Below, piece after piece: positions 9,135-18,264 of a stretch of DNA of 46,017 bases. This stretch comes from Candidatus Latescibacterota bacterium (GTDB lineage: Bacteria; Latescibacterota; UBA2968): assembly GCA_021295695.1 (NCBI GenBank), contig JAGWBW010000019.1:1-46017 (forward strand), written 5' to 3'. Made by a program: the position numbers and the translations under genes. The stretch's first letter is position 1. Each line of letters starts with the position of its first letter. A model generated the notes under the pieces. It was not told the DNA's origin, searched no databases, and saw nothing but the letters and a program-made list of their open reading frames with translations.

Positions 9135-10305
9135 CGGTGGAATTGCCGCCTATAAAAGTGTATTCTTATTGCGCCTTCTCCAGAATGCAGGCGCAGAGGT
9201 TCGGGTGGCCATGACGCCCGCTGCACAGAAGTTTGTGCAGCCCCTTACTTTTGAAGCACTCTCACACCATCGCGTCTATACGGATTTGTTTCCATCGGAC
9301 GGAGACCCTGATGTTATCCACGTACATTTGGGCAAGTGGGCCGATCTGATCATTGTTGCGCCAGCAACTGCAAATTGCATGGGCAAATTGGCCCACGGAT
9401 TGGCCGACGATCTGTTGACCTGTGCATTGTTGGCTGCAGAAGCTCCTGTTCTACTCGCCCCGGCAATGGAAACCCAAATGTGGAAACGCGGTGCTGTTCA
9501 GCGAAATGTCGGATTTCTTAAGAAGAATGGTTATCGGATGGTTGGTCCGGGAACGGGATTACTCGCCTCGGGTGCCGAGGGAATGGGGCGCATGGTCGAG
9601 CCCCATGAAATTGTGGATGAAGCCAGCAGAATAATGGACGCGACGCATTCGCTTGCGGGGAAACGCATTGTAGTGACAGCGGGCAGGACAGAACAACCCA
9701 TTGATCCCGTGCGCTTTATCACCAATCGCTCAACGGGCAAAATGGGCTATGCTATTGCCGAACAAGCGCGTTGCCGAGGTGCCGAGGTCGCGTTGATTAG
9801 TGGGCCGACAGAACTCCCCATACCCGCCGGTGTAAAGGTCGAATATATCCGCACAGTTGCCGACTTAAAAGCAGCGACCATCCGCGCATATCAGAAGGCC
9901 GACGCGCTAATTATGACCGCAGCGGTACTCGATTTTCGCCCCGAACATGTATCCAAATCAAAAATTAAAAAACGCGATGGTAATCTGTCCCTTCATCTTC
10001 TGCCCAATGAAGATTTTTTAGTTCCTCTGGGAAAAAATAAGGGAGAGCGAATCGTGATCGGGTTTGCAATGGAAACCGATCACGCGATGGCAAATGCCCG
10101 CAAAAAGCTCAACGAGAAAAACCTCGATCTGATTGTTTTGAACGAATTAAATGTGGAAGGAGCGGGGTTTGCTGTCGATACCAATGTCGTAACTTTTATC
10201 GAACCCCATCGAGAACCTGTGGCATTGCCGCTGATGTCCAAACGCAATGTGGCAGACCGCATTTTGGATTGGCTGGTGTCGCGTTGGGAGAACGCGCATG
10301 GATGA
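9100..10305 (+). CDS. coaBC: Bifunctional phosphopantothenoylcysteine synthetase/decarboxylase
   Basis: A 401-residue coenzyme A biosynthesis enzyme. The N-terminal CoaC flavoprotein half shows [17 protein letters not shown], the [20 protein letters not shown] segment with the catalytic His, and PAMETQMW. The C-terminal CoaB half begins at [19 protein letters not shown] with [15 protein letters not shown] and carries the KIKK segment and the ETDH loop (in place of the usual GFAAET). It adds cysteine to phosphopantothenate and then decarboxylates the product. The start overlaps rpoZ by 35 bases and the end overlaps the glycosylase gene by 8 bases. Confidence 0.95.
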   Translation: MLAGKRILLGVSGGIAAYKSVFLLRLLQNAGAEVRVAMTPAAQKFVQPLTFEALSHHRVYTDLFPSDGDPDVIHVHLGKWADLIIVAPATANCMGKLAHGLADDLLTCALLAAEAPVLLAPAMETQMWKRGAVQRNVGFLKKNGYRMVGPGTGLLASGAEGMGRMVEPHEIVDEASRIMDATHSLAGKRIVVTAGRTEQPIDPVRFITNRSTGKMGYAIAEQARCRGAEVALISGPTELPIPAGVKVEYIRTVADLKAATIRAYQKADALIMTAAVLDFRPEHVSKSKIKKRDGNLSLHLLPNEDFLVPLGKNKGERIVIGFAMETDHAMANARKKLNEKNLDLIVLNELNVEGAGFAVDTNVVTFIEPHREPVALPLMSKRNVADRILDWLVSRWENAHG

Positions 10306-10996
10306 ATCCCCCGGTCTGTTGGAAACACTTGCGCTCGCACGCGATTTTTTAGCACGGGAAATCGCTTATGCGCCCGCCTCGATTGCGCGGATGGATGATC
10401 GAGGATCGGACGCTGTCTGCACTGACAAGGGGTTAGTCAGTGATCCCCTGACTATTTTGAGTCAAGAGGCTTGTAACTGTCAAAAATGCGGATTGGCGCA
10501 AACGCGCACCTCAGTCGTATTTGGCAGCGGCCGTACTGATGCAGATCTCATATTTATCGGCGAAGCACCCGGCGCAGAAGAAGATCGGCAGGGGCTACCT
10601 TTTGTGGGAGCTGCCGGACAATTGCTGACGCGAATGATCGAAGCCATGGGTTTAACGCGCGAAGACGTCTATATCGCGAATATCATCAAATGCAGGCCGC
10701 CCAATAATCGGGATCCCAAACCCGATGAGATTGCCGCCTGCCAGCCTTATCTGCTACAACAAATTGAACAGATTGCACCCGTTGTAATATGCACCCTTGG
10801 CCGTTTTGCCGCGCAAACCCTGTTGCATACCACCGAGTCAATGGGGCGTTTGCGGGGGAAAATTTTTGAATACCAGGGCGCAAAACTGGTCCCCACATAT
10901 CACCCCGCTGCCCTGTTGAGAAATGCACATTGGAAGCGCCCTGCGTGGGAAGATTTGAAACTGGTTCGCAAACTTTACGATGGAACTGAAATTTAA
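10298..10996 (+). CDS. Family 4 (iron-sulfur) uracil-DNA glycosylase
   Basis: A 232-residue glycosylase that removes uracil from DNA. The conserved motif [17 protein letters not shown] begins at residue 88 and YHPAALLRN at about 201. Four cysteines can hold the [4Fe-4S] cluster: Cys61 and Cys64 (CQKC), Cys132 (KCRPP) and Cys148 (AACQP). About 45 poorly conserved residues precede the core, as in many family 4 members. The ATG at 10298 overlaps the coaBC stop by 8 bases and the gene ends one base into dnaB, so these three are tightly coupled. The association with dnaB fits a DNA maintenance role. Confidence 0.93.
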   Translation: MDESPGLLETLALARDFLAREIAYAPASIARMDDRGSDAVCTDKGLVSDPLTILSQEACNCQKCGLAQTRTSVVFGSGRTDADLIFIGEAPGAEEDRQGLPFVGAAGQLLTRMIEAMGLTREDVYIANIIKCRPPNNRDPKPDEIAACQPYLLQQIEQIAPVVICTLGRFAAQTLLHTTESMGRLRGKIFEYQGAKLVPTYHPAALLRNAHWKRPAWEDLKLVRKLYDGTEI

Positions 10997-12366
10997 TGGT
11001 CGAAAATCCTACATTGAATACGGCTGAACGCGCACTGCCCCAGGCACTCGAAGTCGAACGCGCTGTGTTGGGCGCAATGTTGATTGACAATATGGCAATC
11101 AATCGCGTGGTCGAAGTATTGGGGGACGAAACGGCTTTTTACCATACCCCACATCGAAAAGTTTATGCGGCAATTCAAAAATTGTCTGAGCGCGGCGATC
11201 CTGTCGATCAGGTCACACTCACTGAGGAACTCGTGCGGCGAGGGCAACTCGATGATGTCGGCGGCGCGGTTTTAATTGCCGAGTTAGCCAGTGAAATGGC
11301 GACAGCAGCCAATGCCGAATACCACGCGCAGATCGTGCTGGACAAAGCGCAACGTCGGCGATTGATTGGCGCAGCGACACAAACGCTTACCGAAAGCTAT
11401 GAAGAAACTGAGGATGTGCGCGAACTCATCGACCGCGCAGAGCAACGGGTCTTTCAAATTGCCGAAGGCGAATTGGGTAAAGGCGTCCTGCCCCTTGGAT
11501 CTGCACTTACCGAGGTTTATGAAGCTATTGATAGGGCGCGTGAACATGGCGGCACGCTGACGGGCGTGACCACGGGCTATACGGAACTCGATGAGATCAC
11601 AGCGGGCTTGCAGTCTTCGGACATGATCATCCTGGCGTCGCGCCCATCAATGGGCAAAACAGCACTCACATTGTGCATGGCACGCAATGCCGCCGTGAAG
11701 GGCAACACGCCCGTACTGTATTTTTCGCTGGAAATGGCAACAGAGCAACTCGCACAGCGACTCTTGTGTGCAGAAGCGCGCGTGGATTCGCACCGTGTGC
11801 GAACGGGCAAGTTGTCGGACGATGAATGGGATAGATTAGCTAACTGGACGGGAAAGCTCATTGAAGCCCCCATATACATTGACGACACACCTGCTATCTC
11901 CGTAATGGAACTGCGTGCCAAAGCGCGCCGCGCAAAATCCGAATACAATATAGGATTAATCATTGTCGATTATCTGCAATTAATGACCACAACTGAAAAT
12001 TATGCCAGCCGCGAACAGGAAATCGCCTCTATCTCGCGGTCTCTAAAAGCCCTTGCCAAAGAACTCAATCTTCCGCTCGTTGCCTGCGCGCAATTGTCGC
12101 GGGCTGTGGAAAGTCGCACGGATAAACGACCACAATTGGCCGATTTGCGCGAGAGTGGTTCGATAGAACAGGACGCGGATGTGGTGATGTTTCTCTTTCG
12201 TCCCGAAGTGTATGGCATTGTAGATGAAGAGGGCAATACGCAAGAAGGCACCGCCGAGATCATTTTGGGCAAGCAACGCAACGGGCCGATTGGCAACGTC
12301 TTTTTAACCTTTGTAGCAGAGTGTCTTCGCTTTGAAGAGCCCGAAATCTATCGCGAATTTCCCTGA
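10996..12366 (+). CDS. dnaB: Replicative DNA helicase DnaB
   Basis: A 456-residue hexameric helicase that unwinds DNA at the replication fork. The N-terminal domain runs from PQALEVERAVLGAMLID to the linker near residue 165. The RecA-like core follows with Walker A in SRPSMGKTAL, Walker B in GLIIVDYLQLM, and the family motif SRSLKALAKELNLPLVACAQLSR with ESRTDKRPQLADLRESG. The end EIILGKQRNGPIGNVFLTF is the standard DnaB C-terminus. No intein is present. The start codon shares one base with the preceding stop (TAATG). Confidence 0.97.
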   Translation: MVENPTLNTAERALPQALEVERAVLGAMLIDNMAINRVVEVLGDETAFYHTPHRKVYAAIQKLSERGDPVDQVTLTEELVRRGQLDDVGGAVLIAELASEMATAANAEYHAQIVLDKAQRRRLIGAATQTLTESYEETEDVRELIDRAEQRVFQIAEGELGKGVLPLGSALTEVYEAIDRAREHGGTLTGVTTGYTELDEITAGLQSSDMIILASRPSMGKTALTLCMARNAAVKGNTPVLYFSLEMATEQLAQRLLCAEARVDSHRVRTGKLSDDEWDRLANWTGKLIEAPIYIDDTPAISVMELRAKARRAKSEYNIGLIIVDYLQLMTTTENYASREQEIASISRSLKALAKELNLPLVACAQLSRAVESRTDKRPQLADLRESGSIEQDADVVMFLFRPEVYGIVDEEGNTQEGTAEIILGKQRNGPIGNVFLTFVAECLRFEEPEIYREFP

Positions 12367-12377
12367 GGAATACGCCC

Positions 12378-13745
12378 ATGGGCAAAGTGCGTGTGCGGTA
12401 TGTATGTCAACAATGCGGTGCTGATTCGGGACGGTGGTTTGGCAAGTGTATATCTTGTGGCGGATGGAACACCTGTGTCGAAGAACAGACATCACCCGAG
12501 GGAAAACAAAACAGACGCGCGGACGAATGGGTCAAAGCAAATCCGCCGCAACCGATCACGGAAGTGGTGGGCGGCAGAGAAGACCGTATTGAGACAGCTA
12601 TCGACGAATTTGACCGCACATTAGGGGGCGGCATTGTGCCCGGCATGGCCGCGCTTGTCGGCGGCGATCCCGGCATAGGCAAATCCACATTGCTGTTGCA
12701 AGGAGTTGCACAACTCGCGTTTTCGGGTATGAAGACACTGTACGTATCCGCAGAAGAGTCCCCCCGCCAAACGCGGATGCGAGCTCAAAGAATCGGCGCA
12801 TTATCCGATGAGTTGTACTTGATTTCTGAATCCAATCTCGATCTGATTTGCGGCTATATCGAAGAGATGCAGCCCGTCGCAGTTGTGGTCGATTCGGTGC
12901 AGACCATTTTTAGCCCAGATCTGCAAAGCGCGCCCGGAAGTGTGGCACAAGTCAGAGAATCTTCTGCAAAACTGGTGGCGCTGGGCAAACGCACGGGCAC
13001 ATCGATTTTCTTGATCGGACATGTCACCAAAGAAGGCACAGTTGCGGGACCGCGTGTGCTCGAACATATCGTCGATACCGTGCTTTACCTGGAGGGCGAA
13101 CAGCACGGTGCGTTTCGCATTTTGCGGGCGGCGAAGAACCGATTTGGCTCGACAAATGAAATCGGTATTTTTGAAATGTGTGATCGGGGGATGGTCGAAG
13201 TGGATAATCCCTCACAGGTATTTTTGCCCGAACGCGAAGCCGATAGAGAAGGCACAGCCATTGTTTGCACAATTGAAGGTACGCGTCCCATTTTGGTCGA
13301 AGTGCAAGCATTGGTCAGCCGCAGTAATTTCGGATACCCGCAGCGCGTGGCCACGGGGTTTGATGCGCGACGGATGGCAATTTTAATTGCCGTGCTCGAA
13401 AAACGGTCGGGACTACAGTTGGGCGCTGAAGATATTTTCTTAAATGTCGCAGGAGGCTTGCGTATTGATGAACCTGCTGTCGATCTGGGTGTGGCTATGG
13501 CTATGGCATCGAGCTTTCGCAGCAGGCAGATGTCCCGAGATACGGTTCTAATTGGCGAAGTTGGGCTGGGCGGAGAAGTGCGTGCGGTTGGTCAAATTGA
13601 ACGCAGAATGGCCGAAGCATGCAAACTGGGCTTCACGCGGTGTGTTGCCGCCAAAACAAATTTGAGTGGGACGCGCATTCCCGATGGCCTGTCGCTGATT
13701 GGCGTTCAGGATGTGGATGCCGCGCAAGATGTGGTTTTTTCATAG
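12378..13745 (+). CDS. radA: DNA repair protein RadA/Sms
   Basis: A 455-residue recombination helicase that drives branch migration. The zinc finger has Cys10, Cys13, Cys24 and Cys27. Walker A is GDPGIGKST at 96-104. The RadA-specific motif KNRFG is at 253-257. The C-terminal Lon-protease-like domain shows SGLQLGAEDIFLNVAGGLRI and GEVGLGGEVRAV, without protease function in this family. It lies 11 bases after dnaB and 24 bases before kptA. In many bacteria radA neighbours disA; here a different diadenylate cyclase comes two genes later. Confidence 0.96.
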   Translation: MGKVRVRYVCQQCGADSGRWFGKCISCGGWNTCVEEQTSPEGKQNRRADEWVKANPPQPITEVVGGREDRIETAIDEFDRTLGGGIVPGMAALVGGDPGIGKSTLLLQGVAQLAFSGMKTLYVSAEESPRQTRMRAQRIGALSDELYLISESNLDLICGYIEEMQPVAVVVDSVQTIFSPDLQSAPGSVAQVRESSAKLVALGKRTGTSIFLIGHVTKEGTVAGPRVLEHIVDTVLYLEGEQHGAFRILRAAKNRFGSTNEIGIFEMCDRGMVEVDNPSQVFLPEREADREGTAIVCTIEGTRPILVEVQALVSRSNFGYPQRVATGFDARRMAILIAVLEKRSGLQLGAEDIFLNVAGGLRIDEPAVDLGVAMAMASSFRSRQMSRDTVLIGEVGLGGEVRAVGQIERRMAEACKLGFTRCVAAKTNLSGTRIPDGLSLIGVQDVDAAQDVVFS

Positions 13746-13769
13746 ACATTATTATTACGGAGAAAATAT

Positions 13770-14393
13770 ATGGCACCGAGAATTGTATATATTTCAAAAT
13801 TGTTGTCATTGATGTTGCGGCACAGGCCCGATGAGTTTGGACTACAAGTCGATCCCTATGGATTTGCCGATCTCGACGCAGTTTTGCGTGCATTTCAAGA
13901 CCGAGATTCAACATTTACTCTTGAAGATATTGAAAAAGTGGTTTATGATGGAGAAAAGCAACGTTTCGAGATTGTGGAAAACCGCATTCGAGCGCGTTAT
14001 GGACACAGTTTTTCCATCGATCTGGGCCTCGATCCATCAGAACCTCCCGAATTTTTGTACAAAGGAGTGGATTCTACCGATGTTGAGCGATTGTTGTCCG
14101 AGGGCTTGGCACCAGATGATCGCGATTATGTTCATTTGTCATTTGACGCCGATGTCGCTGCGAGGTTAAGTGCCAGGCCTGGACGCCGAGGGGCGGTCAT
14201 ACGCATTGCTGCGACACGCGCCCATCAGGGTGGCGTGCATTTCTACGATTGTGGCCCAACCGTATTGACCAAACATATTCCTGGGGAATTTTTGGATTTA
14301 GAACGGGGAGGGGGCATAACATCACATAACATATCCCAGGAACGAGAGAATGTGACTTATGGTCGGCGGCGACGCTTTTCGTCCCGGCGGTAG
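13770..14393 (+). CDS. kptA: RNA 2'-phosphotransferase (Tpt1/KptA family)
   Basis: A 207-residue enzyme that moves an internal RNA 2'-phosphate to NAD, giving ADP-ribose 1'',2''-cyclic phosphate. The family core is complete: KLLSLMLRHRP (Arg17 and His18), IRARYGHS (Arg74), YKGVDSTDVERLLSEGL, VHLSFD and the arginines of RPGRRGAVIRI, followed by FYDCGPTVLTKHIP. These cover the known Arg-His-Arg-Arg catalytic set. Beyond the usual end at about residue 177 there is a tail of roughly 30 residues ending in RRRRFSSRR, which could contact RNA. In fungi the enzyme removes the splice-junction phosphate of tRNA; the bacterial substrate is not established. No RNA ligase is visible nearby. Confidence 0.93.
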   Translation: MAPRIVYISKLLSLMLRHRPDEFGLQVDPYGFADLDAVLRAFQDRDSTFTLEDIEKVVYDGEKQRFEIVENRIRARYGHSFSIDLGLDPSEPPEFLYKGVDSTDVERLLSEGLAPDDRDYVHLSFDADVAARLSARPGRRGAVIRIAATRAHQGGVHFYDCGPTVLTKHIPGEFLDLERGGGITSHNISQERENVTYGRRRRFSSRR

Positions 14394-14452
14394 TAAATAG
14401 TAGTTTTGGACATGTTCACAAGGCCAGAATAACCTTCTCACAAAAGCGTTTT

Positions 14453-15361
14453 ATGGCTAAATCTCACAAAAATCACACGCAGTCCTTGCTGAGTACCGCC
14501 AAAAATTTGGCTCGGGAAACCTGCGCCGATATGATCCTGCTCGTGGCCAATTCTGGCGTGAGCCACGCTGATGTTCACAAGCTGAACACCATCTGTCAGG
14601 TCCTGATTGTTACGCGAAAAAAACACTTTTTGAGCGGTGTTGAAGAGAAGGGTGTGCAGCGCTTGACTTATGATTATCGCAGGAGTGACGGGACACACTT
14701 AGAACAATTGCGACAATGCGTTATCAGAGGCCTGGAGAGTGGGTATATTCGCAGGGATGCGCGATTGGTATGCCTGAGTCATATGCTGGCTTCGCGAGGT
14801 GTGGATGCGATAACGGTGATGGATGCCAGTATTGGGTTTGATATATACGATCCGGCAAAAATTTCGGACATAGCGGGCGATTTACCACTCAAAGTTGTCA
14901 AAACCACGCTCGAGCTTGCTGTCAATATTGGTAAGGAAGGTCGCGAAGGCGAACCGGTCGGCACCTTATTTGTCATTGGCGATTCCAAACGGGTTTTGCA
15001 CCATTCGCGGTCCATGACATTTGATCCTTTTCGCGGATATTCTGAAGAAGAAAAAAATATCTGCAATCCCGATGTTCACGAAGGTGTCAAAGAAGTATCG
15101 CTGATGGATGGCGCATTTATCATTCGGGAAGATGGGGTTATCCTATCTGGAGGACGCTATATTTCAGCGAGTGTGCGCGGTCTCACTTTGCCCAAGGGGT
15201 TGGGCGCGCGGCATGTGGCGGCGGCGGCAATTACCAAAACGACCCGAGCCATCGCCCTGGCTATTTCTGAGTCAACCGGAACGGTTCGCGTATTTAAGCA
15301 GGGCAAAATCGTTTTGCAAATCAACACGCACCAGCGGCACATTGGGCAAGCCCAGCGGTAA
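14453..15361 (+). CDS. DacZ-like diadenylate cyclase (c-di-AMP synthase)
   Basis: A 302-residue protein with a C-terminal DAC (DisA_N) domain. The catalytic DGA motif is at residues 219-221 (MDGAFIIREDG) and the second motif is GARHVAAAAITKTT at 251-264, followed by ISESTGTVRVF. The third residue of the classic RHR motif is Val here. The N-terminal half (about 20-125) resembles a pyruvate-kinase C-terminal-like fold (ADMILLVANSG, LNTICQVLIVTRK), the architecture of archaeal DacZ, rather than the DisA helix-hairpin-helix or the CdaA membrane helices. It has no membrane segment, so it should be cytosolic. It probably makes c-di-AMP from two ATP. The DAC domain is clear; the N-terminal assignment is by pattern only. 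Confidence 0.82.
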   Translation: MAKSHKNHTQSLLSTAKNLARETCADMILLVANSGVSHADVHKLNTICQVLIVTRKKHFLSGVEEKGVQRLTYDYRRSDGTHLEQLRQCVIRGLESGYIRRDARLVCLSHMLASRGVDAITVMDASIGFDIYDPAKISDIAGDLPLKVVKTTLELAVNIGKEGREGEPVGTLFVIGDSKRVLHHSRSMTFDPFRGYSEEEKNICNPDVHEGVKEVSLMDGAFIIREDGVILSGGRYISASVRGLTLPKGLGARHVAAAAITKTTRAIALAISESTGTVRVFKQGKIVLQINTHQRHIGQAQR

Positions 15362-15387
15362 TGGACATATTGCGCTGAGAGATATTT

Positions 15388-16683
15388 ATGCAGCGGTGGA
15401 TCGTGCCCCTTTTGATGGGGTTGGTCATGACGAGCAGTTTTGCTGCGATGCCGGCATTGGGCAAGCAAGTGCCGGTTTTTTTTGTGCTTTTTGGCATTGC
15501 ATCTGTGGCCTATCTCATTGCAGTCTGGCATTGTAAATATGTGCCATTGGCGGCTATTGTGATCGCTGCGGCTGTGTTCCGGCTTAGCCTTTTGTTTTCC
15601 TTTCCCGCGCTGTCCGATGATATTTATCGCTATGTATGGGATGGGCGCGTACAGTGGGCGGGGATCAATCCCTACCGGTTTGCACCTGCGGCACAAGAAC
15701 TGATGCATGTCCGAGACGCACACATTTTCCCCAAAATTAATCACCCCGAATTGCCCACTATTTATCCGCCCATCGCGCAAATAGCATTCTGGGTGGGGTA
15801 CGGCATTTCGGGTGGCATACTGGGTATCAAGGTGCTACTCGCCTGTGCCGATCTGATTGCGGGATGGCTTATAGTCTGTTTGCTCAGGCATTTTGAGCAG
15901 CGGACACAATGGGTTTTGATTTACTTCTGGCATCCGCTGGTCATAGTGGAAATTGCTGGAAATGGACATATCGAATCGCTGGGTATCGTCGCTTTGCTGG
16001 CTGCGTTGTATCTGTTCTTAAAAGGACGAGATTACATCGCGCTAAGTGCGCTGGGTGGGGCTGTTTTGGTAAAATTTTTTCCCCTTGTTTTTTTGCCGAA
16101 TCTCGTGCGTTGGAAAGGGTGGCTGCCAACCAATTGGCCCGCTCTGCTCATGGCACCCTGTGTCGTGTTTCTGGGCTATTTGCCCTATGCGTGGACCGGC
16201 GCGCCTGTTTTGGGTAGCCTGGGTACTTATGCTCAGCACTGGTCATTTAACAGCGCGGTATTTGATGTACTCATTCTGTTTTGTGGTAGTGGACAAATTG
16301 CACGCGGCATCATTGCCCTGCTCTTTTCAAGTGTTGTGCTGTTGCTGATCTGGAAACGCGTCCCTCTGTTGCACGGTGCATATTTGACTGCGATCGCCTT
16401 TGTTCTACTCACCCCCACGCTCCACCCATGGTATGTCTTGTGGTTAATCCCATTTCTCGTTTTTTATCGGCATCCGCCCTGGATCGCTTTCTCACTCCTG
16501 GTAGTCTTATCCTATCATATTTTGATTCAATACCAGGCTCGTGGCATATGGGAAGAAGCCGCATGGGTCCAATGGGTGGAATACGGAGGATTGATACTGG
16601 TAGGCATCCCGTCTTTGCTTCTCAAACGCACAGAAATCTTGACGAGAATAGGACGTTTTTTTAATATACACCGTCTAATTTGA
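15388..16683 (+). CDS. Polyprenol-phosphate-mannose-dependent mannosyltransferase-like membrane protein (GT-C fold)
   Basis: A 431-residue integral membrane protein with about ten hydrophobic helices. The first loop carries LSDDIYRYVWDGRVQWAGINPY, with the Asp-Asp pair expected for the catalytic region of GT-C enzymes (GT87/MptB-like), then NHPELPTIYPP. Later TPTLHPWYVLWLIPF is a motif often seen near the end of this group. It should transfer a sugar from a lipid-linked donor on the outer side of the inner membrane. The acceptor cannot be told. It lies 26 bases after the DacZ-like gene. Confidence 0.78.
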   Translation: MQRWIVPLLMGLVMTSSFAAMPALGKQVPVFFVLFGIASVAYLIAVWHCKYVPLAAIVIAAAVFRLSLLFSFPALSDDIYRYVWDGRVQWAGINPYRFAPAAQELMHVRDAHIFPKINHPELPTIYPPIAQIAFWVGYGISGGILGIKVLLACADLIAGWLIVCLLRHFEQRTQWVLIYFWHPLVIVEIAGNGHIESLGIVALLAALYLFLKGRDYIALSALGGAVLVKFFPLVFLPNLVRWKGWLPTNWPALLMAPCVVFLGYLPYAWTGAPVLGSLGTYAQHWSFNSAVFDVLILFCGSGQIARGIIALLFSSVVLLLIWKRVPLLHGAYLTAIAFVLLTPTLHPWYVLWLIPFLVFYRHPPWIAFSLLVVLSYHILIQYQARGIWEEAAWVQWVEYGGLILVGIPSLLLKRTEILTRIGRFFNIHRLI

Positions 16684-16722
16684 TTGCACTGTCTGAAAAG
16701 AAAAAACGGAACTCTATTTGGG

Positions 16723-16736
16723 CAAAAACGTTTTTG
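16723..16736. promoter_or_regulatory. Perfect 14-bp palindrome in front of the TPR lipoprotein gene
   Basis: CAAAAACGTTTTTG reads the same on both strands, in the 87-base gap between the glycosyltransferase and the lipoprotein. TATAAA follows at about 16743. No convincing -35 box at the right distance was found, so this may be an operator of an internal promoter or a chance A/T-rich palindrome. Confidence 0.3.
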
Positions 16737-16770
16737 AAAAAGTATAAATAAGCAAAGGAGGTCGGCAAAG

Positions 16771-17253
16771 ATGCACAGATTTCGATTCTTATTCTTTTTG
16801 CCACTATTTGTCGCCTGTGGGGCACAAGAACAATCTGCGGATTTGCTATTTCGGGAGGGCGAACAAGCCACGCACGATATGGCATCGTATCCCGTGGCCG
16901 AGGTCAAATTGGCGGAATTTCTGACGCGTTTTCCCGACGATCCTCGCGCTGAGGTGGCATTACAGGCCCTGGCACGGGTATTGATGAATCAACAAAAACA
17001 CAAAGAAGCCATTGCGCGATACGAAACCTTGATCGCGCGTTTTCCGCAGAGCCGATATTGTGTACAGGCACAGTTTATGATTGGCTATATCCACGATCAA
17101 CTCGGCGATTACGAACAGGCGCGAGTGGCCTATCAACAGGTAATTGATACCTATCCAAACTCTGAGTTAGTGGATGACGCCAAATTTTCGATCGAAAATT
17201 TGGGCAAAGCGCCCGAGCAGTGGTTGCGTACCAAACCAATAAGTCGAGAGTGA
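16771..17253 (+). CDS. TPR-repeat outer membrane lipoprotein, BamD/YbgF-like
   Basis: A 160-residue lipoprotein. The signal peptide ends at a lipobox FVA-Cys16. Tetratricopeptide repeats fill the rest: YPVAEVKLAEFLTRFPDD, HKEAIARYETLIARFPQSRY and DYEQARVAYQQVIDTYPNSEL, each with the A..Y...I..FP pattern of BamD and YbgF relatives. AAAGGAGGT precedes the ATG at a good distance. It ends 4 bases before moxR, so it shares translation units with the MoxR/DUF58 pair. It is shorter than BamD (about 240), so a general envelope scaffold is as likely as a BamD role. Confidence 0.82.
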   Translation: MHRFRFLFFLPLFVACGAQEQSADLLFREGEQATHDMASYPVAEVKLAEFLTRFPDDPRAEVALQALARVLMNQQKHKEAIARYETLIARFPQSRYCVQAQFMIGYIHDQLGDYEQARVAYQQVIDTYPNSELVDDAKFSIENLGKAPEQWLRTKPISRE

Positions 17254-17257
17254 TACA

Positions 17258-18253
17258 ATGACAGTTGGACAAGATATTCAATTAATTAATGAACGGGTTG
17301 GGCGCGAAAGCGCGTTTGTCGATCGGTTATTGGTCGAGGTGGGCAAGGTCATTGTCGGACAACAGGACATGATTGAGCGATTGTTAATCGGCCTGTTATG
17401 CAACGGCCATGTCTTGCTCGAAGGCGTTCCCGGTCTTGCCAAGACTTTAGCCGTCAATTCATTGGCTCAGGCGATTCAGGCGTCTTTTAAACGCATTCAA
17501 TTTACACCCGATTTATTGCCCGCAGACCTGATTGGTACAATGGTCTATCACCGGGAGACGGGCGAATTTGTGGCTCAAAAAGGACCTATTTTTGCCCAAC
17601 TCGTACTCGCGGATGAAGTTAATCGCGCACCGTCAAAAGTGCAAAGTGCCATGCTCGAAGCCATGCAAGAACGTCAAGTTACCATTGGGAACGAAACATT
17701 TGCCATGCCCGATCCCTTTTTGGTGCTGGCCACGCAAAATCCCATCGAACAAGAGGGAACTTATCCACTACCCGAGGCACAGGTCGATCGCTTCATGCTA
17801 AAAGTGCGGGTAACATATCCCAATAAACGGGAAGAACGCGCCATTGTCGATCGCATGAGCCGCGATACAACTCCTCAAATTGAGACAGTCATAACAACTG
17901 ACGATCTTATTCGCGCGCGAAGCGTAGCCGATGAGATTTACGTGGATGATAAAATCAAAGATTATATCGTCGATCTCGTGTTGGCTACTCGCGATCCAGA
18001 AGCTTATGGTCTGGGTGACTTGCGCGCCCTGATCGAATTTGGCGGATCGCCACGTGCGTCTATCGCCCTGACCCGCGCTGCAAAAGCGCATGCGTTTTTG
18101 CGCCACCGCGGCTATGTTACTCCCGAAGATGTGAAAGCCATTGGCATGGATGTATTGCGCCACCGCGTGCTGGTAACTTACGAGGCAGAAGCAGAAGAAA
18201 TTAACTCCGAAGAAATCGCGCGCCAAATATTCGATCACATTGAAGTGCCTTGA
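17258..18253 (+). CDS. MoxR-family AAA+ ATPase
   Basis: A 331-residue cytoplasmic ATPase. Walker A is in LLEGVPGLAKTLAVN, Walker B in LVLADEVNRAPSKVQSAML, and the MoxR motif LATQNPIEQEGTYPLPEAQVDRFML is complete. The lid domain contains GGSPRASIALTRAAKAHAFLRHR. Members act as chaperones that mature or activate partner proteins, typically encoded with a DUF58 protein and von Willebrand A proteins. The DUF58 partner follows directly; no von Willebrand A gene is present in the window. Confidence 0.95.
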   Translation: MTVGQDIQLINERVGRESAFVDRLLVEVGKVIVGQQDMIERLLIGLLCNGHVLLEGVPGLAKTLAVNSLAQAIQASFKRIQFTPDLLPADLIGTMVYHRETGEFVAQKGPIFAQLVLADEVNRAPSKVQSAMLEAMQERQVTIGNETFAMPDPFLVLATQNPIEQEGTYPLPEAQVDRFMLKVRVTYPNKREERAIVDRMSRDTTPQIETVITTDDLIRARSVADEIYVDDKIKDYIVDLVLATRDPEAYGLGDLRALIEFGGSPRASIALTRAAKAHAFLRHRGYVTPEDVKAIGMDVLRHRVLVTYEAEAEEINSEEIARQIFDHIEVP

Positions 18254-18264
18254 TAGTTTTTCCT

